In this document: positions 47,708 to 57,763 of the stretch, piece by piece | How positions within the stretch are numbered: position 1 is the stretch's first letter | Layout of the letters: each line of letters begins with the position of its first letter | Assembly: GCA_003258405.1 (NCBI GenBank) | Contig: QKPN01000012.1 | Span: 41,003 to 105,002, forward strand | Reading direction: 5' to 3' | DNA: 64,000 bases | Source of the DNA: Rhodobacteraceae bacterium DSL-40 | GTDB lineage: Bacteria > Pseudomonadota > Alphaproteobacteria > Rhodobacterales > Rhodobacteraceae | Made by a program: the position numbers and the translations under genes | Notes under the pieces: model-generated | What the model was told of the DNA's origin: nothing | Databases searched by the model: none | The model's input: only the letters and a program-made list of their open reading frames with translations

Positions 47708-49014
47708 GCGATGCTCGCCGCGATCCGGGGCGCAAGCGCGCGGACCTCGGCCAGCAGGGCGCCGAGATCGAGGCGGACAAGCTCGCCGTCGCGCACCACC
47801 TGTTCCCCGGCCACGAAGACATGGCGCACATCGGATTTCGCCGCCGAATAGACCACATGGGTCATCGGGTCGAAGATCGGGGCGGCGTGGGCGCGGTCGG
47901 TCGAGAGCAGGATCATGTCGGCCTGCTTGCCCGGCTCGAGCGAGCCGAGCCGGTCGCCGGCGCCGAGCGCCTCGGCACCGGCCCGGGTGACCATGCGCAG
48001 GGCCTGGGCGGTCGTCACCGCATCGGCCCGGAGCGTCGCGGCCTTCGGCAGGGTCGCGGCCATCCGGAGCGCCATCCACATGTCGAGATCATTGCCCGAG
48101 ATCGCGCCGTCGGTGCCGACCGTCACCCGCACGCCCGCCGCCAGCATGTCGGCGATGCGGGCAAAGCCGCTGGCGAGCTTGAGGTTCGACATCGGGTTGT
48201 GCGCAACCGTCACCCGGCGCCGGGCGAGGATCTCGATCTCCTCGTCGTCGAGCCAGACGCAATGGGCGAGCACGGTGCGCTCGTCGAGCAGCCCGAGGTG
48301 TTCGAGATGGCGGATCACCCGGCGGCCGTAGCGCGTCTCGATATCGGCGACCTCGGCCCTGGTCTCGGCGGCATGGGTGCAGAAGAGCCCGCCATGCCGG
48401 TCGGTGACCGCGCGGGCCGCGGCGAGATTTTCCGGGCCGACCGTATAGGCGCCATGCGGGAACGTGCCGCAGAGCACCATCGGGTCGCCCGCGAACTCGG
48501 AGAAGAAGGCCTCGGCATCCGCGACGCGGCGCTCGGCGATGTGGCCGTCCATGCCCGGAAAGTCAAAGAAGATGCCGCCGGTGGAGACGCGCATCCCGAG
48601 ATCCTTCGCCGCCCCCACCGTCTCCTGCGGATGCCAGAACATGTCCATCACCGTGGTGACGCCGCCGAGCAGCAGCTCGGCAAGGCCGAGGCGCGCGCCG
48701 AGCCGGCAGGTCGCGCGGTCGAGGATGGCGCGCTCGGCCTTCCAGACGGTCTGGAGCCAGGGTTCGAGCGGCAGATCCTCGACAAGGCCGCGAAACAGGC
48801 TGTCGGCGGCATGGCAGTGGGTGTTGATGAGGCCCGGCATCAGGATCATGCCGGGCGCCTCGATCACGCGCGCCGCGTCGCGGCCGATCTCCGCGGCAGG
48901 ACCGATGGCTGTGATGCGCCCGCCGGTGACGGCAACCGCGCCCTCGGGGATGACGCTGTCCCGCGCATCGGCGGTCACGATCGTGGCTCGGGTGACGACA
49001 AGATCGGAAGGCAT
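47704..49014 (-). CDS. Amidohydrolase, purine/adenosine deaminase-like (TRZ/ATZ family)
   Basis: Metal-dependent deaminase of 436 residues in the SAH/MTA deaminase, 8-oxoguanine and guanine deaminase group. Metal ligands are in LINTHCHAADSLFRG (HxH), in CTHAAETRAE, in VLAHCVWLDDEEI, and the final Asp is in VTVGTDGAISGNDLDM. The HNPMSNLKLASG motif is typical of this group. Coupling to purine nucleoside phosphorylase suggests a purine base or nucleoside substrate. The ATG at 49014 follows GAGG by four bases; an in-frame GTG 12 bases upstream is less likely. Confidence 0.92.
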   Translation of the reverse strand: MPSDLVVTRATIVTADARDSVIPEGAVAVTGGRITAIGPAAEIGRDAARVIEAPGMILMPGLINTHCHAADSLFRGLVEDLPLEPWLQTVWKAERAILDRATCRLGARLGLAELLLGGVTTVMDMFWHPQETVGAAKDLGMRVSTGGIFFDFPGMDGHIAERRVADAEAFFSEFAGDPMVLCGTFPHGAYTVGPENLAAARAVTDRHGGLFCTHAAETRAEVADIETRYGRRVIRHLEHLGLLDERTVLAHCVWLDDEEIEILARRRVTVAHNPMSNLKLASGFARIADMLAAGVRVTVGTDGAISGNDLDMWMALRMAATLPKAATLRADAVTTAQALRMVTRAGAEALGAGDRLGSLEPGKQADMILLSTDRAHAAPIFDPMTHVVYSAAKSDVRHVFVAGEQVVRDGELVRLDLGALLAEVRALAPRIAASIA

Positions 49015-49107
49015 GGGGCCTCGCACGGCGATTTTCCAAGGGGTTGCATGCGGGCAGAAGCCCTGTCAACCAGAGGGGCGACGAAAGACCCACGGGAGGC
49101 CGCGACG

Positions 49108-49518
49108 ATGCCCGGAACCCCGCCCGACTGGCTGCTGCCCGGCCCGGTTCCGCCCGGGACCGAGACTGCCGAGCGCTGCTTCATCACCGAATATCTCAAC
49201 GACCCGGCCTCGGCCGAGGTCTCGCTCGCGGAGGCCCGCGTGGCGCCGGGCGTGACGACGCGGCTGCACGTGCTCGAGGGCATCGCCGAGCGCTACGTGA
49301 TCGTCTCGGGTGAGGGCCTCGCGGAAGTGGGCGGGGTGCGGCACGCGGTGCGGGCGGGCGACCGGGTGCTGATCCCGCCGGGGATACCGCAGCGCATCAC
49401 CTGCACCGGGGTGACGCCGCTCGTCTTCTGGTGCCTCTGCACGCCGCGCTTCCGGCCGGAGGCCTACCGCGATGTGGATGCGGAAAACCGACACGTATCG
49501 AAGAGTCTCATGGAATAG
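49108..49518 (+). CDS. Cupin-domain protein
   Basis: 136 residues with one cupin barrel: motif 1 is TRLHVLEGIAERYVIVSGEGLAEVGG and motif 2 is RAGDRVLIPPGIPQRITCTG. The usual metal-binding His pair of motif 1 is only partly present (H followed by E and R). GGGAGG lies eight bases before the ATG. It is divergent from the purine deaminase gene across 93 bases. The function is unknown. Confidence 0.88.
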   Translation: MPGTPPDWLLPGPVPPGTETAERCFITEYLNDPASAEVSLAEARVAPGVTTRLHVLEGIAERYVIVSGEGLAEVGGVRHAVRAGDRVLIPPGIPQRITCTGVTPLVFWCLCTPRFRPEAYRDVDAENRHVSKSLME

Positions 49519-49549
49519 TCCGTCAACTCCAAGTTCGCAATGTAATTTT

Positions 49550-49560
49550 TTTGCAGTGCA
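49550..49560. promoter_or_regulatory. Palindromic site upstream of acs
   Basis: TTTGCAGTGCA contains the perfect dyad TGCA-G-TGCA, 13 bases before the acs -35 box. It resembles the TTTGCA half-sites bound by short-chain fatty acid regulators of the RamB/ScfR group. Confidence 0.35.
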
Positions 49561-49573
49561 TCAATCATAATAT

Positions 49574-49602
49574 TTTACAAGCGGGCGCTTTGCTTTTATA
49601 AA
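49574..49602 (+). promoter_or_regulatory. Predicted acs promoter
   Basis: TTTACA (49574-49579) and TATAAA (49597-49602) are separated by 17 bases in an AT-rich block, a near-consensus housekeeping promoter. It would give a leader of about 115 bases. Confidence 0.65.
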
Positions 49603-49725
49603 ACTGCGCGACGGGTGTCGGGGGGCGCTTCTGGGGAGATACGCGCCGGCAACCGGTGCGCCCGCTTTCCACGCGGGGGCTTCAAGCGAAAAAGACCCAA
49701 GAACATTTCAGAAGTGGAAACGCCA

Positions 49726-51669
<1,944 letters not shown>

Positions 51670-51696
51670 TCTCCGGGTCTTCGAAGAGACAGGCGG

Positions 51697-51728
51697 CGGG
51701 CGGGGCCAAGGCTCCGCCCGTTCGCGTT
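51697..51728 (+). terminator. Terminator of acs
   Basis: A 10-bp stem with one G-T pair (CGGGCGGGGC/GCTCCGCCCG) and a CAAG loop, followed by TTCGCGTT, 28 bases after the acs stop. Confidence 0.75.
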
Positions 51729-51802
51729 AGAGCGACATGCCCGCGCCCCGCGGTTCCGTGCCAGGGTCGCAGTGCGGGACTGGTGACAAGGACAGGCAGA
51801 CC

Positions 51803-52219
51803 ATGACGGATATCATCGGAACCTGGAGGATGATCTCCTGGACACGGGAGTCGGTTGCGACCGGGGAGGTCACGGATGCGATGGGCCCCGATCCGCTCGG
51901 CTATATCGCCTATCACGCCGACGGGCGGATGATGGCGACGGTGTTCCGTCGCAGCCGCCTCGCCCGCGGCGATGCGCCCTGGTCGGTGGAAGAGCGGGCC
52001 GAACTCTTCGACAGCATGCTCGCCTATGTGGCCGCCTATACCGTGGAGCCCGGCCGGGTGGTGCATCACGTGGAGGGCGCCTGGAACCCGGACTGGGAAG
52101 TGGATCTCTCGAGGCCGTTCGCCATCGAGGGGGACCGGCTGACCATCAGCGGCGCCCCCGGCATCGACCCCTCGACCGGCGAGGAGGTCGTCTACCGCAT
52201 GGAGTTCCGCAAGCTTTGA
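51803..52219 (+). CDS. Lipocalin-like domain protein
   Basis: 138 residues beginning MTDIIGTWRMISWTRESVATGEV with PLGYIAYHADGRMMATVF, a pattern of the small bacterial lipocalin-like domain (PF13924 type), cytoplasmic and without a signal peptide. It ends in a YRMEFRKL strand. Ligand and role are unknown. AAGGACAGG precedes the ATG. Confidence 0.85.
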   Translation: MTDIIGTWRMISWTRESVATGEVTDAMGPDPLGYIAYHADGRMMATVFRRSRLARGDAPWSVEERAELFDSMLAYVAAYTVEPGRVVHHVEGAWNPDWEVDLSRPFAIEGDRLTISGAPGIDPSTGEEVVYRMEFRKL

Positions 52220-52433
52220 GCCCGCGGGCGATTGCTGCACCGCAAAATAACCGGGCGAATCAGCCGCAGCACGTCTTGGCCCTTAGCCCTTTCCCCGTTG
52301 AATAGCCGATCTGACCTTGTTGCATGGCGGCCTCAGCGTCTGCAGATGCCGAGCAGCTAGCCACGGCGCTTTTCGCAGTTGCAACATGAGCTTGACCGGC
52401 GGGCGCAGTGCTCGGCCGTCCGGACCGGTCGTC

Positions 52434-52456
52434 GGCGGTTTCGGCGGGAAACCGCC
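52434..52456 (+). promoter_or_regulatory. Stem-loop in the leader of the first SleB-type gene
   Basis: GGCGGTTTC and GAAACCGCC form a perfect 9-bp stem with a five-base loop, about 40 bases before the proposed GTG start. The same GTCGGCGGTTT sequence begins a hairpin before the second copy (53005). Confidence 0.5.
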
Positions 52457-52494
52457 GCCCTCGGGGCGTGTGTCTGGACAGCGGCGGGGGCTCT

Positions 52495-52995
52495 GTGCAA
52501 AGGGCAGGCCAACCGAAACGGCACCGGATCAAATCCTTGCGTCTTCTTGCTGCTGCATCTCTGCTCGCCATCGCGCTCACGGGCACTCCGCTCGCGGCCG
52601 CCGATGTTCCGCATGCGCGCCCCACGCGCGACGCCTCCGTCAGCTGCCTCGCCGAGGCGGTCTATTTCGAGGCAAAGGGCACCGGGGACAAGGGCGCCCT
52701 CGCGGTTGCACATGTGGTGGTGAACCGGCGCGAAAGCGCGAAGTTCCCGGGCACGATCTGCGGCGTGGTGAAGGACGGCTGTCAGTTTTCCTATCAGTGC
52801 GACGGCAAGCCGGAGGTCCTGTCGGACAGCCGCGAGCGCGCACGCGCCTACCGCACCGCCGAGAGCGTGCTCGCGGGCGGCACCGACGACCCGACCCACG
52901 GGGCGCTCTTCTTCCACTCCTCGGGCGCCCGGCCCGGCTGGTTCGCCTCGCGGCCCCGCGTCGGAGAAATCGCCGGTAACGTGTTCTACAGATAG
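52495..52995 (+). CDS. Cell wall hydrolase, SleB type (copy 1)
   Basis: Secreted peptidoglycan hydrolase of the SleB/CwlJ family (lytic transglycosylase-like). From the proposed GTG (166 residues), a basic n-region (RAGQPKRHRIKSLR) and hydrophobic core (LLAAASLLAIALTG) form a signal peptide. The Hydrolase_2 domain follows: CLAEAVYFEAKGTGDKGALAVAHVVVNRR with the catalytic Glu in YFEA, then FPGTICGVVK and CQFSYQCDGK. The start is uncertain: TTG at 52537 or GTG at 52408 are alternatives. A paralogue lies 110 bases downstream. Confidence 0.88.
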   Translation: MQRAGQPKRHRIKSLRLLAAASLLAIALTGTPLAAADVPHARPTRDASVSCLAEAVYFEAKGTGDKGALAVAHVVVNRRESAKFPGTICGVVKDGCQFSYQCDGKPEVLSDSRERARAYRTAESVLAGGTDDPTHGALFFHSSGARPGWFASRPRVGEIAGNVFYR

Positions 52996-53004
52996 ATCTT
53001 TCCT

Positions 53005-53021
53005 GTCGGCGGTTTTCCGCC
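53005..53021 (+). promoter_or_regulatory. Stem-loop between the two SleB-type genes
   Basis: GGCGG-TTTT-CCGCC directly follows GTC, repeating the motif found before copy 1. It could end the first transcript or be part of the second leader. Confidence 0.45.
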
Positions 53022-53106
53022 AATCCCCCCTTTCCGCTGCATTTCCCACACCGCGTTTTCTTTGATCGTGGTTAATGTGGCTGTTGTTGTCTGAGGAGAC
53101 CTCGTC

Positions 53107-53586
53107 TTGCGCAACCTCCGCATCCTGGTCACTGCCCTGTCCGCCCTGCTGATCCTTGCGAACTGCTCCGCGACCCCCACCCCGACGGCGGCCCCGGAGC
53201 CGGCAGAAGTCGGCCGGGCGAGCTCCGCGGATCTCGCCTGCCTCGCCGAGGCGATCTATTTCGAGGCGCGGGGCACCGGCCCTGTCGGCACCGAAGCGGT
53301 CGCCCATGTGGTCGTGAACCGGGCAAAGAACCCGAAATTCCCCAACAGCGTCTGTGGCGTGGTCTCGGATCGCTGCCAGTTCTCGTATCGTTGCGACGGG
53401 CGGCCGGACAATCTTGCCAATTCGGATGACCGCGAGAAGGCCTTCCGCACCGCCCAGACCGTGCTCGCTGGAGCGCCCGACATCACCAAGGGCGCGCTCT
53501 TCTTCCACGCTGCCTCGATGCCGCCGGGCTGGTTCAACACCCGTGCGCGCGTCGGCAAGTTCGGCGGTAACGTCTTCTATCGCTAG
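53107..53586 (+). CDS. Cell wall hydrolase, SleB type (copy 2)
   Basis: 159 residues with a TTG start that has GAGGAG nine bases upstream. The signal sequence LRILVTALSALLILANCSATP ends in LANC, a possible lipobox, so the protein may be a lipoprotein, unlike copy 1. The Hydrolase_2 domain has CLAEAIYFEARGTGPVGTEAVAHVVVNRA, FPNSVCGVVSDRCQFSYRCDGRP and GALFFHAASMPPGWF. The two copies are clearly paralogous along the whole domain. Its stop overlaps that of the convergent oxyR by four bases. Confidence 0.92.
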   Translation: MRNLRILVTALSALLILANCSATPTPTAAPEPAEVGRASSADLACLAEAIYFEARGTGPVGTEAVAHVVVNRAKNPKFPNSVCGVVSDRCQFSYRCDGRPDNLANSDDREKAFRTAQTVLAGAPDITKGALFFHAASMPPGWFNTRARVGKFGGNVFYR

Positions 53587-54497
53587 GAGGCCGCGCGCTC
53601 CGCAAGCCGCTGGCGGGTCTGGCGGAGAATCTCCGCCAGATGCCCGAATTCCACGCCCCGTGCAGCGGTCTTGCGCCATGCGAGCACGACTTCGCGCGGG
53701 CGGGCCTTCTCGAGCGGGACAAGGCTGAGCCTGTGATCCGCAAACGCGCCGCCGTCGATCGCGAGCTGCGGCAGAAGCGTCGCACCAAGCCCCTCCGCCA
53801 CCATCGAGGCGAGCGTCGGCAGGCCCGTGGCCAATGCGCGGCGGTCCGGCTGAAGCCGCATCTCGGGGCAGGCGTCGAGGGTGTGGCGGTGGAGGCAGTG
53901 GTCTTCATCGAGCAGCAGCAGCCGGGCGCCCTCCAGACCGGCGGGCGCTACGGGGTGCGGGGCATCCGCGGCCATGGCAATCTGGAACCCGTCCTCGAAG
54001 AGCGGCTCGACATGGAACTCCTCCAGATCGAATGGCCGGGCCAGCAGGATTGCGTCGAGCCGACCCGAGGCAAGACCGTCTCGCAGGGACTCCGCAAGCT
54101 CCTCGCGGAGATAGAACTTCAGATCCGGGCTGGCGGTGCGGATCTCCGGCATCGCGTGGGGCAGCAGATAGGGCCCGACCGTCGGGATCGCGCCGAGACG
54201 GAGCGGGGTGTTGGGCATTCCGGCGGCGGTTTGCGTGGCCAGATCCTCGAGATCGCGCACTGCGGCGAGAATGACCCGCGCGCGCGCGGCAATCTCCCGC
54301 CCTGCCGGAGTGAGGATGACGGACCGCCTCGTACGCTCGGCGATCTGGACTCCCAGCGCCATTTCGCACTCCCGCAGCCCGGTACTCAACGTCGGCTGAG
54401 AGACCTGGCACCGCTTCGCCGCGCGGGAGAAGTTGAGCTCTTCCGCGAGCGCGGCGACAAAACTGAGTTGCCGAATGGAAATTACGGGCTTTTTCAA
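53583..54497 (-). CDS. oxyR: Hydrogen-peroxide sensor OxyR (LysR family)
   Basis: Peroxide-responsive activator, 304 residues. The helix-turn-helix is SFVAALAEELNFSRAAKRCQVSQPTLSTGL, and the regulatory domain starts LRLGAIPTVGPYLLPHAMPEI as in OxyR. Two cysteines in DEDHCLHRHTLDACPEM are eight residues apart, matching the redox pair C199/C208 of E. coli OxyR, so disulfide sensing should be intact. No catalase or ahp gene is adjacent. Its 5' flank is AT-rich (54498-54540). Confidence 0.94.
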   Translation of the reverse strand: MKKPVISIRQLSFVAALAEELNFSRAAKRCQVSQPTLSTGLRECEMALGVQIAERTRRSVILTPAGREIAARARVILAAVRDLEDLATQTAAGMPNTPLRLGAIPTVGPYLLPHAMPEIRTASPDLKFYLREELAESLRDGLASGRLDAILLARPFDLEEFHVEPLFEDGFQIAMAADAPHPVAPAGLEGARLLLLDEDHCLHRHTLDACPEMRLQPDRRALATGLPTLASMVAEGLGATLLPQLAIDGGAFADHRLSLVPLEKARPREVVLAWRKTAARGVEFGHLAEILRQTRQRLAERAAS

Positions 54498-54926
54498 CGT
54501 AATCTCTTTTAAATAAATTATCTGAGAACCGTTTTACGCCAGCGATCCCTCCATTCGCAAGCCGACCTCTCGATACGGCAACCCGTCGGCGCGGCGATCC
54601 GATCGCCTTCTCCCGTTTAGGGGGTTGAAGCCATTTTGGCAGGCACCTTGTGCTCAAAGATCCCGCGCCGGCTTGCGCCAGCCGCCCCCACAGTGGGTAC
54701 CTCAAGGCGCCACTCCCCCAGTGCCAAAGCCTTCCGAGGCGACGACCACGGAAGCGGCCTCGGTCACACTTGGCGCGGCGGGCGCAAGCCGGAGGCGGAT
54801 GGCCGGCGCGATCTGAAGATCCCGCCCGACCGGTTCGCACTGCGGGGCTCGGACGGGATCGAACCAGGGGAAGCCGCCGGCCCGTGGGGCGCCGGTGCGC
54901 GCGCGCCCCGGAGACTGCGCCTGCGG
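54498..54926. other. Intergenic region between oxyR and lysK
   Basis: About 430 bases. The first 45 (AATCTCTTTTAAATAAATTATC region) are AT-rich and probably hold the oxyR promoter. The rest is GC-rich and lies downstream of lysK. Short frames exist on both strands, but none has a ribosome binding site with family features. No RNA gene was recognised. Confidence 0.5.
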
Positions 54927-56516
54927 TCAGGCCGCGGCGCTCACCAGCTCGCCGGCGAGCGCGCGATCGATGAGGGCGATGGTCTCGGGAATGCCGTAGA
55001 GCGCGATGAAGCCGCCGAAGCGCGGGCCCTGGCTTGCGCCGAGCAGCACCTCGTAGAGCGCGCCGAACCAGGCACGGAGCGGGTCGAAGCCGTGCGCGTT
55101 GCCGACCGCGAAGACGAGATTCTGCAATTCCTCGCCATCGACCGGGCCCTCCCAGGCGGCGAGCCGGTCGCGCAGATCTGCCAAGGCGGCAGCCTCCCGG
55201 TCGTCGGCTGCGCGGTAGACCTTCGCCGGCAGGACGAAGTCCTCGAAGTAGCGCACCGCGCCGCCCGCCGCGGCGTCGAGGCCCGGATGGGTCTCCGGGC
55301 TGGCCTCGGGTGCGTATTTCCGGATGAAGCCCCAGAGCACGTCCTTGTCATGCGCACCGGAGGCGGAGGCCAGGTTGAGCAGCATGGAAAACGGCACGAC
55401 CATGTCGGAGGCGGGCGGATGGCCGCCGTGAATGTGCCACGCCGGGTTGGCGAGCTGCTGATCCGGCGTCTGGCCAGGATAGGCGCGCAGATGCTGGTGG
55501 TATTCGTCCACCGCCTTCGGGATCACGTCGAAGAAGAGCCGCTTGGCGGTCTTCGGCTTCTGGAACATGAAATTCGCGAGCGACTCGGGGCTCGCGTAGG
55601 CGAGCCATTCGTCGATCGAGATGCCGTTGCCCTTCGACTTGGAGATCTTCTCGCCATTGTCGTCGAGGAAAAGCTCGTAGACGAAATGCTCGGGCGGGTT
55701 GCCGCCGAGAATGCGGCAGATCCGGTCGTAGATCGGCGTGTTGGAGCTGTGGTCCTTGCCATACATCTCGAAATCGACGTCGAGTGCGGCCCAGCGGGCG
55801 CCGAAATCGGGCTTCCACTGCAGCTTCACCTGGCCACCGGTGACGGGAAGGGTCCATTCCCGGCCCGTCTCGTCGTCGAAGGTGATGGTGCCCGCGCGGC
55901 CATCCACATGCTTCATCGGCACGTAGAGCACACGCCCCGTCTCGGGGTGGATCGGCAGGAAGCAGGAATAGGTCTGCTGGCGCTCCTCGCGCAGCGATTT
56001 CAGCATCACCTTCATGATGTCGTCATAGCGCTCGGCGGCGCGGAGCAGCACCTCGTCGAACTGGCCCGAGCGGTAAAACTCCGTCGCGGAGATGAATTCG
56101 TATTCGAAGCCGAAGGTATCGAGGAAGCGCCGAAGCATGGCGTTGTTGTGATGCCCGAAGCTCTCGAACGCGCCGAACGGGTCCGGCACGGAGGTGAGCG
56201 GCTTCTGCAGGTGCTCGCGCAGCATCTCCGGGTTCGGGACGTTCTCCGGTACCTTGCGCATCCCGTCCATGTCGTCGGAGAAGCAGATGAGCCGGGTCGG
56301 GATATCCGAGAGCACCTCGAAGGCGCGGCGGATCATCGTCGTGCGCGCCACTTCGCCGAAGGTGCCGATATGGGGCAGACCCGAAGGGCCGTAGCCGGTC
56401 TCGAAGAGCACGTAGCCCTTCTCGGGCGGCGCTTTCTCGTAACGTTTGGCAAGGGCGCGCGCCTCCTGGAAGGGCCACGCCTTCGAGTTCTCCGCCACCT
56501 TGCGCACGTCGTACAT
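54927..56516 (-). CDS. lysK: Lysyl-tRNA synthetase, class I
   Basis: Charges tRNA-Lys with a class I (Rossmann) catalytic domain, the form found in archaea and in many alphaproteobacteria instead of the class II LysS. The 529 residues contain the HIGH-type motif [17 protein letters not shown], the KMSKS-type motif [10 protein letters not shown], and [22 protein letters not shown]. The C-terminal half is the helical anticodon-binding bundle. The frame is open upstream; [26 protein letters not shown] fits the family start, and a GTG at 56522 is an alternative. It is divergent from the TerB-like gene. Confidence 0.95.
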   Translation of the reverse strand: MYDVRKVAENSKAWPFQEARALAKRYEKAPPEKGYVLFETGYGPSGLPHIGTFGEVARTTMIRRAFEVLSDIPTRLICFSDDMDGMRKVPENVPNPEMLREHLQKPLTSVPDPFGAFESFGHHNNAMLRRFLDTFGFEYEFISATEFYRSGQFDEVLLRAAERYDDIMKVMLKSLREERQQTYSCFLPIHPETGRVLYVPMKHVDGRAGTITFDDETGREWTLPVTGGQVKLQWKPDFGARWAALDVDFEMYGKDHSSNTPIYDRICRILGGNPPEHFVYELFLDDNGEKISKSKGNGISIDEWLAYASPESLANFMFQKPKTAKRLFFDVIPKAVDEYHQHLRAYPGQTPDQQLANPAWHIHGGHPPASDMVVPFSMLLNLASASGAHDKDVLWGFIRKYAPEASPETHPGLDAAAGGAVRYFEDFVLPAKVYRAADDREAAALADLRDRLAAWEGPVDGEELQNLVFAVGNAHGFDPLRAWFGALYEVLLGASQGPRFGGFIALYGIPETIALIDRALAGELVSAAA

Positions 56517-56647
56517 CACCACACCGTCGAGATTGTCACGCGAAATATTGATCGGGGCGGCCGAGCCGCCCGTCCGCTTCCTATTGCCCCCCCGTTCGGC
56601 GGTCAATAGAACCGGCCCGAACGCATGCGCTTGCAGAGAGGGATGCC

Positions 56648-57091
56648 ATGGCCTCCGATTTCCCGTTGCCATCGTTTACCGCGCAGGATGCGCTGGTAGC
56701 GGTCATGGTGGCCGTCTCCGCCTCGGACGAGAACATCTCCAACAACGAGCTCATATCGATCGGCCGTATGGTCGAATCGCTGCCGGTCTTCGTCGGCTTC
56801 GACCGCGACCGGCTCGCGATGGTCAGCCAGACCGTGTTCGATCTCTTCGAGGAAGAGGACGGGCTCGATGCGCTCTTCGGGCTCCTGCGCGATGCGCTGC
56901 CCGAAAGGCTCCACGAGACCGCCTATGCGCTGGCCTGCGACGTGGCCGCGGCCGACGGCCAGACCTTCCAGGCCGAGCTGCGGTTCCTTCAGGAGCTGCG
57001 TTACGAGCTCAACATCGAGCGGCTGCATGCCGCGGCGATCGAGCGCGGCAGCGCGGCGCGGCATCGGCGCCTGCCCGAAGCGGAAGGCTGA
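56648..57091 (+). CDS. TerB-family (tellurite resistance-like) protein
   Basis: 147-residue all-helical protein with the TerB pattern: [37 protein letters not shown] and a second [30 protein letters not shown], each with a DxxxxxxE metal-binding arrangement. Members sense or bind metal, and most occur without other ter genes, as here. It is divergent from lysK and converges with the LysE-type gene. Confidence 0.9.
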   Translation: MASDFPLPSFTAQDALVAVMVAVSASDENISNNELISIGRMVESLPVFVGFDRDRLAMVSQTVFDLFEEEDGLDALFGLLRDALPERLHETAYALACDVAAADGQTFQAELRFLQELRYELNIERLHAAAIERGSAARHRRLPEAEG

Positions 57092-57122
57092 GGCCGCCCG
57101 CCGGCGGCCGGCCCCGGACGGA

Positions 57123-57740
57123 TCAGCGGGTTGCGACCCAGCCCGCCGTGCCGCAGATCGCCAGCGCCGAGCCGCGGTTGATCGCCCGCACCCGGTGCGG
57201 CGCGGTCAGGAGCGCCCGGGCCCAGGATGCAAGCAGCATGTAGCCCGAGAATACGACCGCGAGCACGCAGGTGACGATGGCGGCAAGCTCGGCATAGCCG
57301 AGCAAATCCACCGCGCCGAGATCGACCAGCGAGGGCAGGAGCGCCAGGTAGAAGACCATCACCTTGGGATTGCCCATGGTGAGCGAGAAGCCCGCGAAGA
57401 GAAGCGTCGGCGTCCGTTCGGTGCGCGGAAGCACGGTGCTGCCGCCGCCGATGACCGCTGGCGCGTGCCACATCTTCCAGGCGATCCAGAGCAGATAACC
57501 GATCCCGGCCCATTTCACCGCGAGAAAAAGCAGGTGGAAGCTCTGCGCGAGCACCGCGAGGCCGCCGACGGCAAAGGCAAGCCAGACGAGATCGCCGAGC
57601 CACATGCCGAGCGTGAAGGCCGCCGCTCCGGCAATGCCGCGGCCGAGAACGCGGGCGACAAGCGCCGCGATCCCCGGCCCGGGAATGGCGACGGCAACGA
57701 GCAGGGTTCCGGCGAAGACGAGAAGCGATGCGGGTTCCAT
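57123..57740 (-). CDS. LysE/RhtB-family exporter
   Basis: Amino-acid exporter of 205 residues with six helices. The N-terminal ASLLVFAGTLLVAVAIPGPGIAALVAR carries the conserved PGP; GIAGAAAFTLGMWLGDLVWLAFAVGGLA, WAGIGYLLWIAWKMW and TMGNPKVMVFYLALLPSLVD (the GNPK motif) are family marks. GGAGG lies five bases before the ATG at 57740. An upstream in-frame ATG would place this site inside the gene. The cargo is not known. Confidence 0.93.
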   Translation of the reverse strand: MEPASLLVFAGTLLVAVAIPGPGIAALVARVLGRGIAGAAAFTLGMWLGDLVWLAFAVGGLAVLAQSFHLLFLAVKWAGIGYLLWIAWKMWHAPAVIGGGSTVLPRTERTPTLLFAGFSLTMGNPKVMVFYLALLPSLVDLGAVDLLGYAELAAIVTCVLAVVFSGYMLLASWARALLTAPHRVRAINRGSALAICGTAGWVATR

Positions 57741-57763
57741 GGGGGCCTCCAACCCCTCCGCCT

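Noticed and set aside
45587..47851. 754-codon + strand frame over the MFS and phosphorylase genes
   Set aside because: Antisense shadow; charged low-complexity translation typical of such frames.
54612..54816. 63-codon + strand frame before lysK
   Set aside because: No ribosome binding site, no recognisable features, and it lies in a gap where other frames are equally open.
54820..54875. GGTTCGATCCC on the minus strand, like a tRNA T-arm
   Set aside because: The flanking bases do not pair as a T-stem and no acceptor, D or anticodon arms are found.
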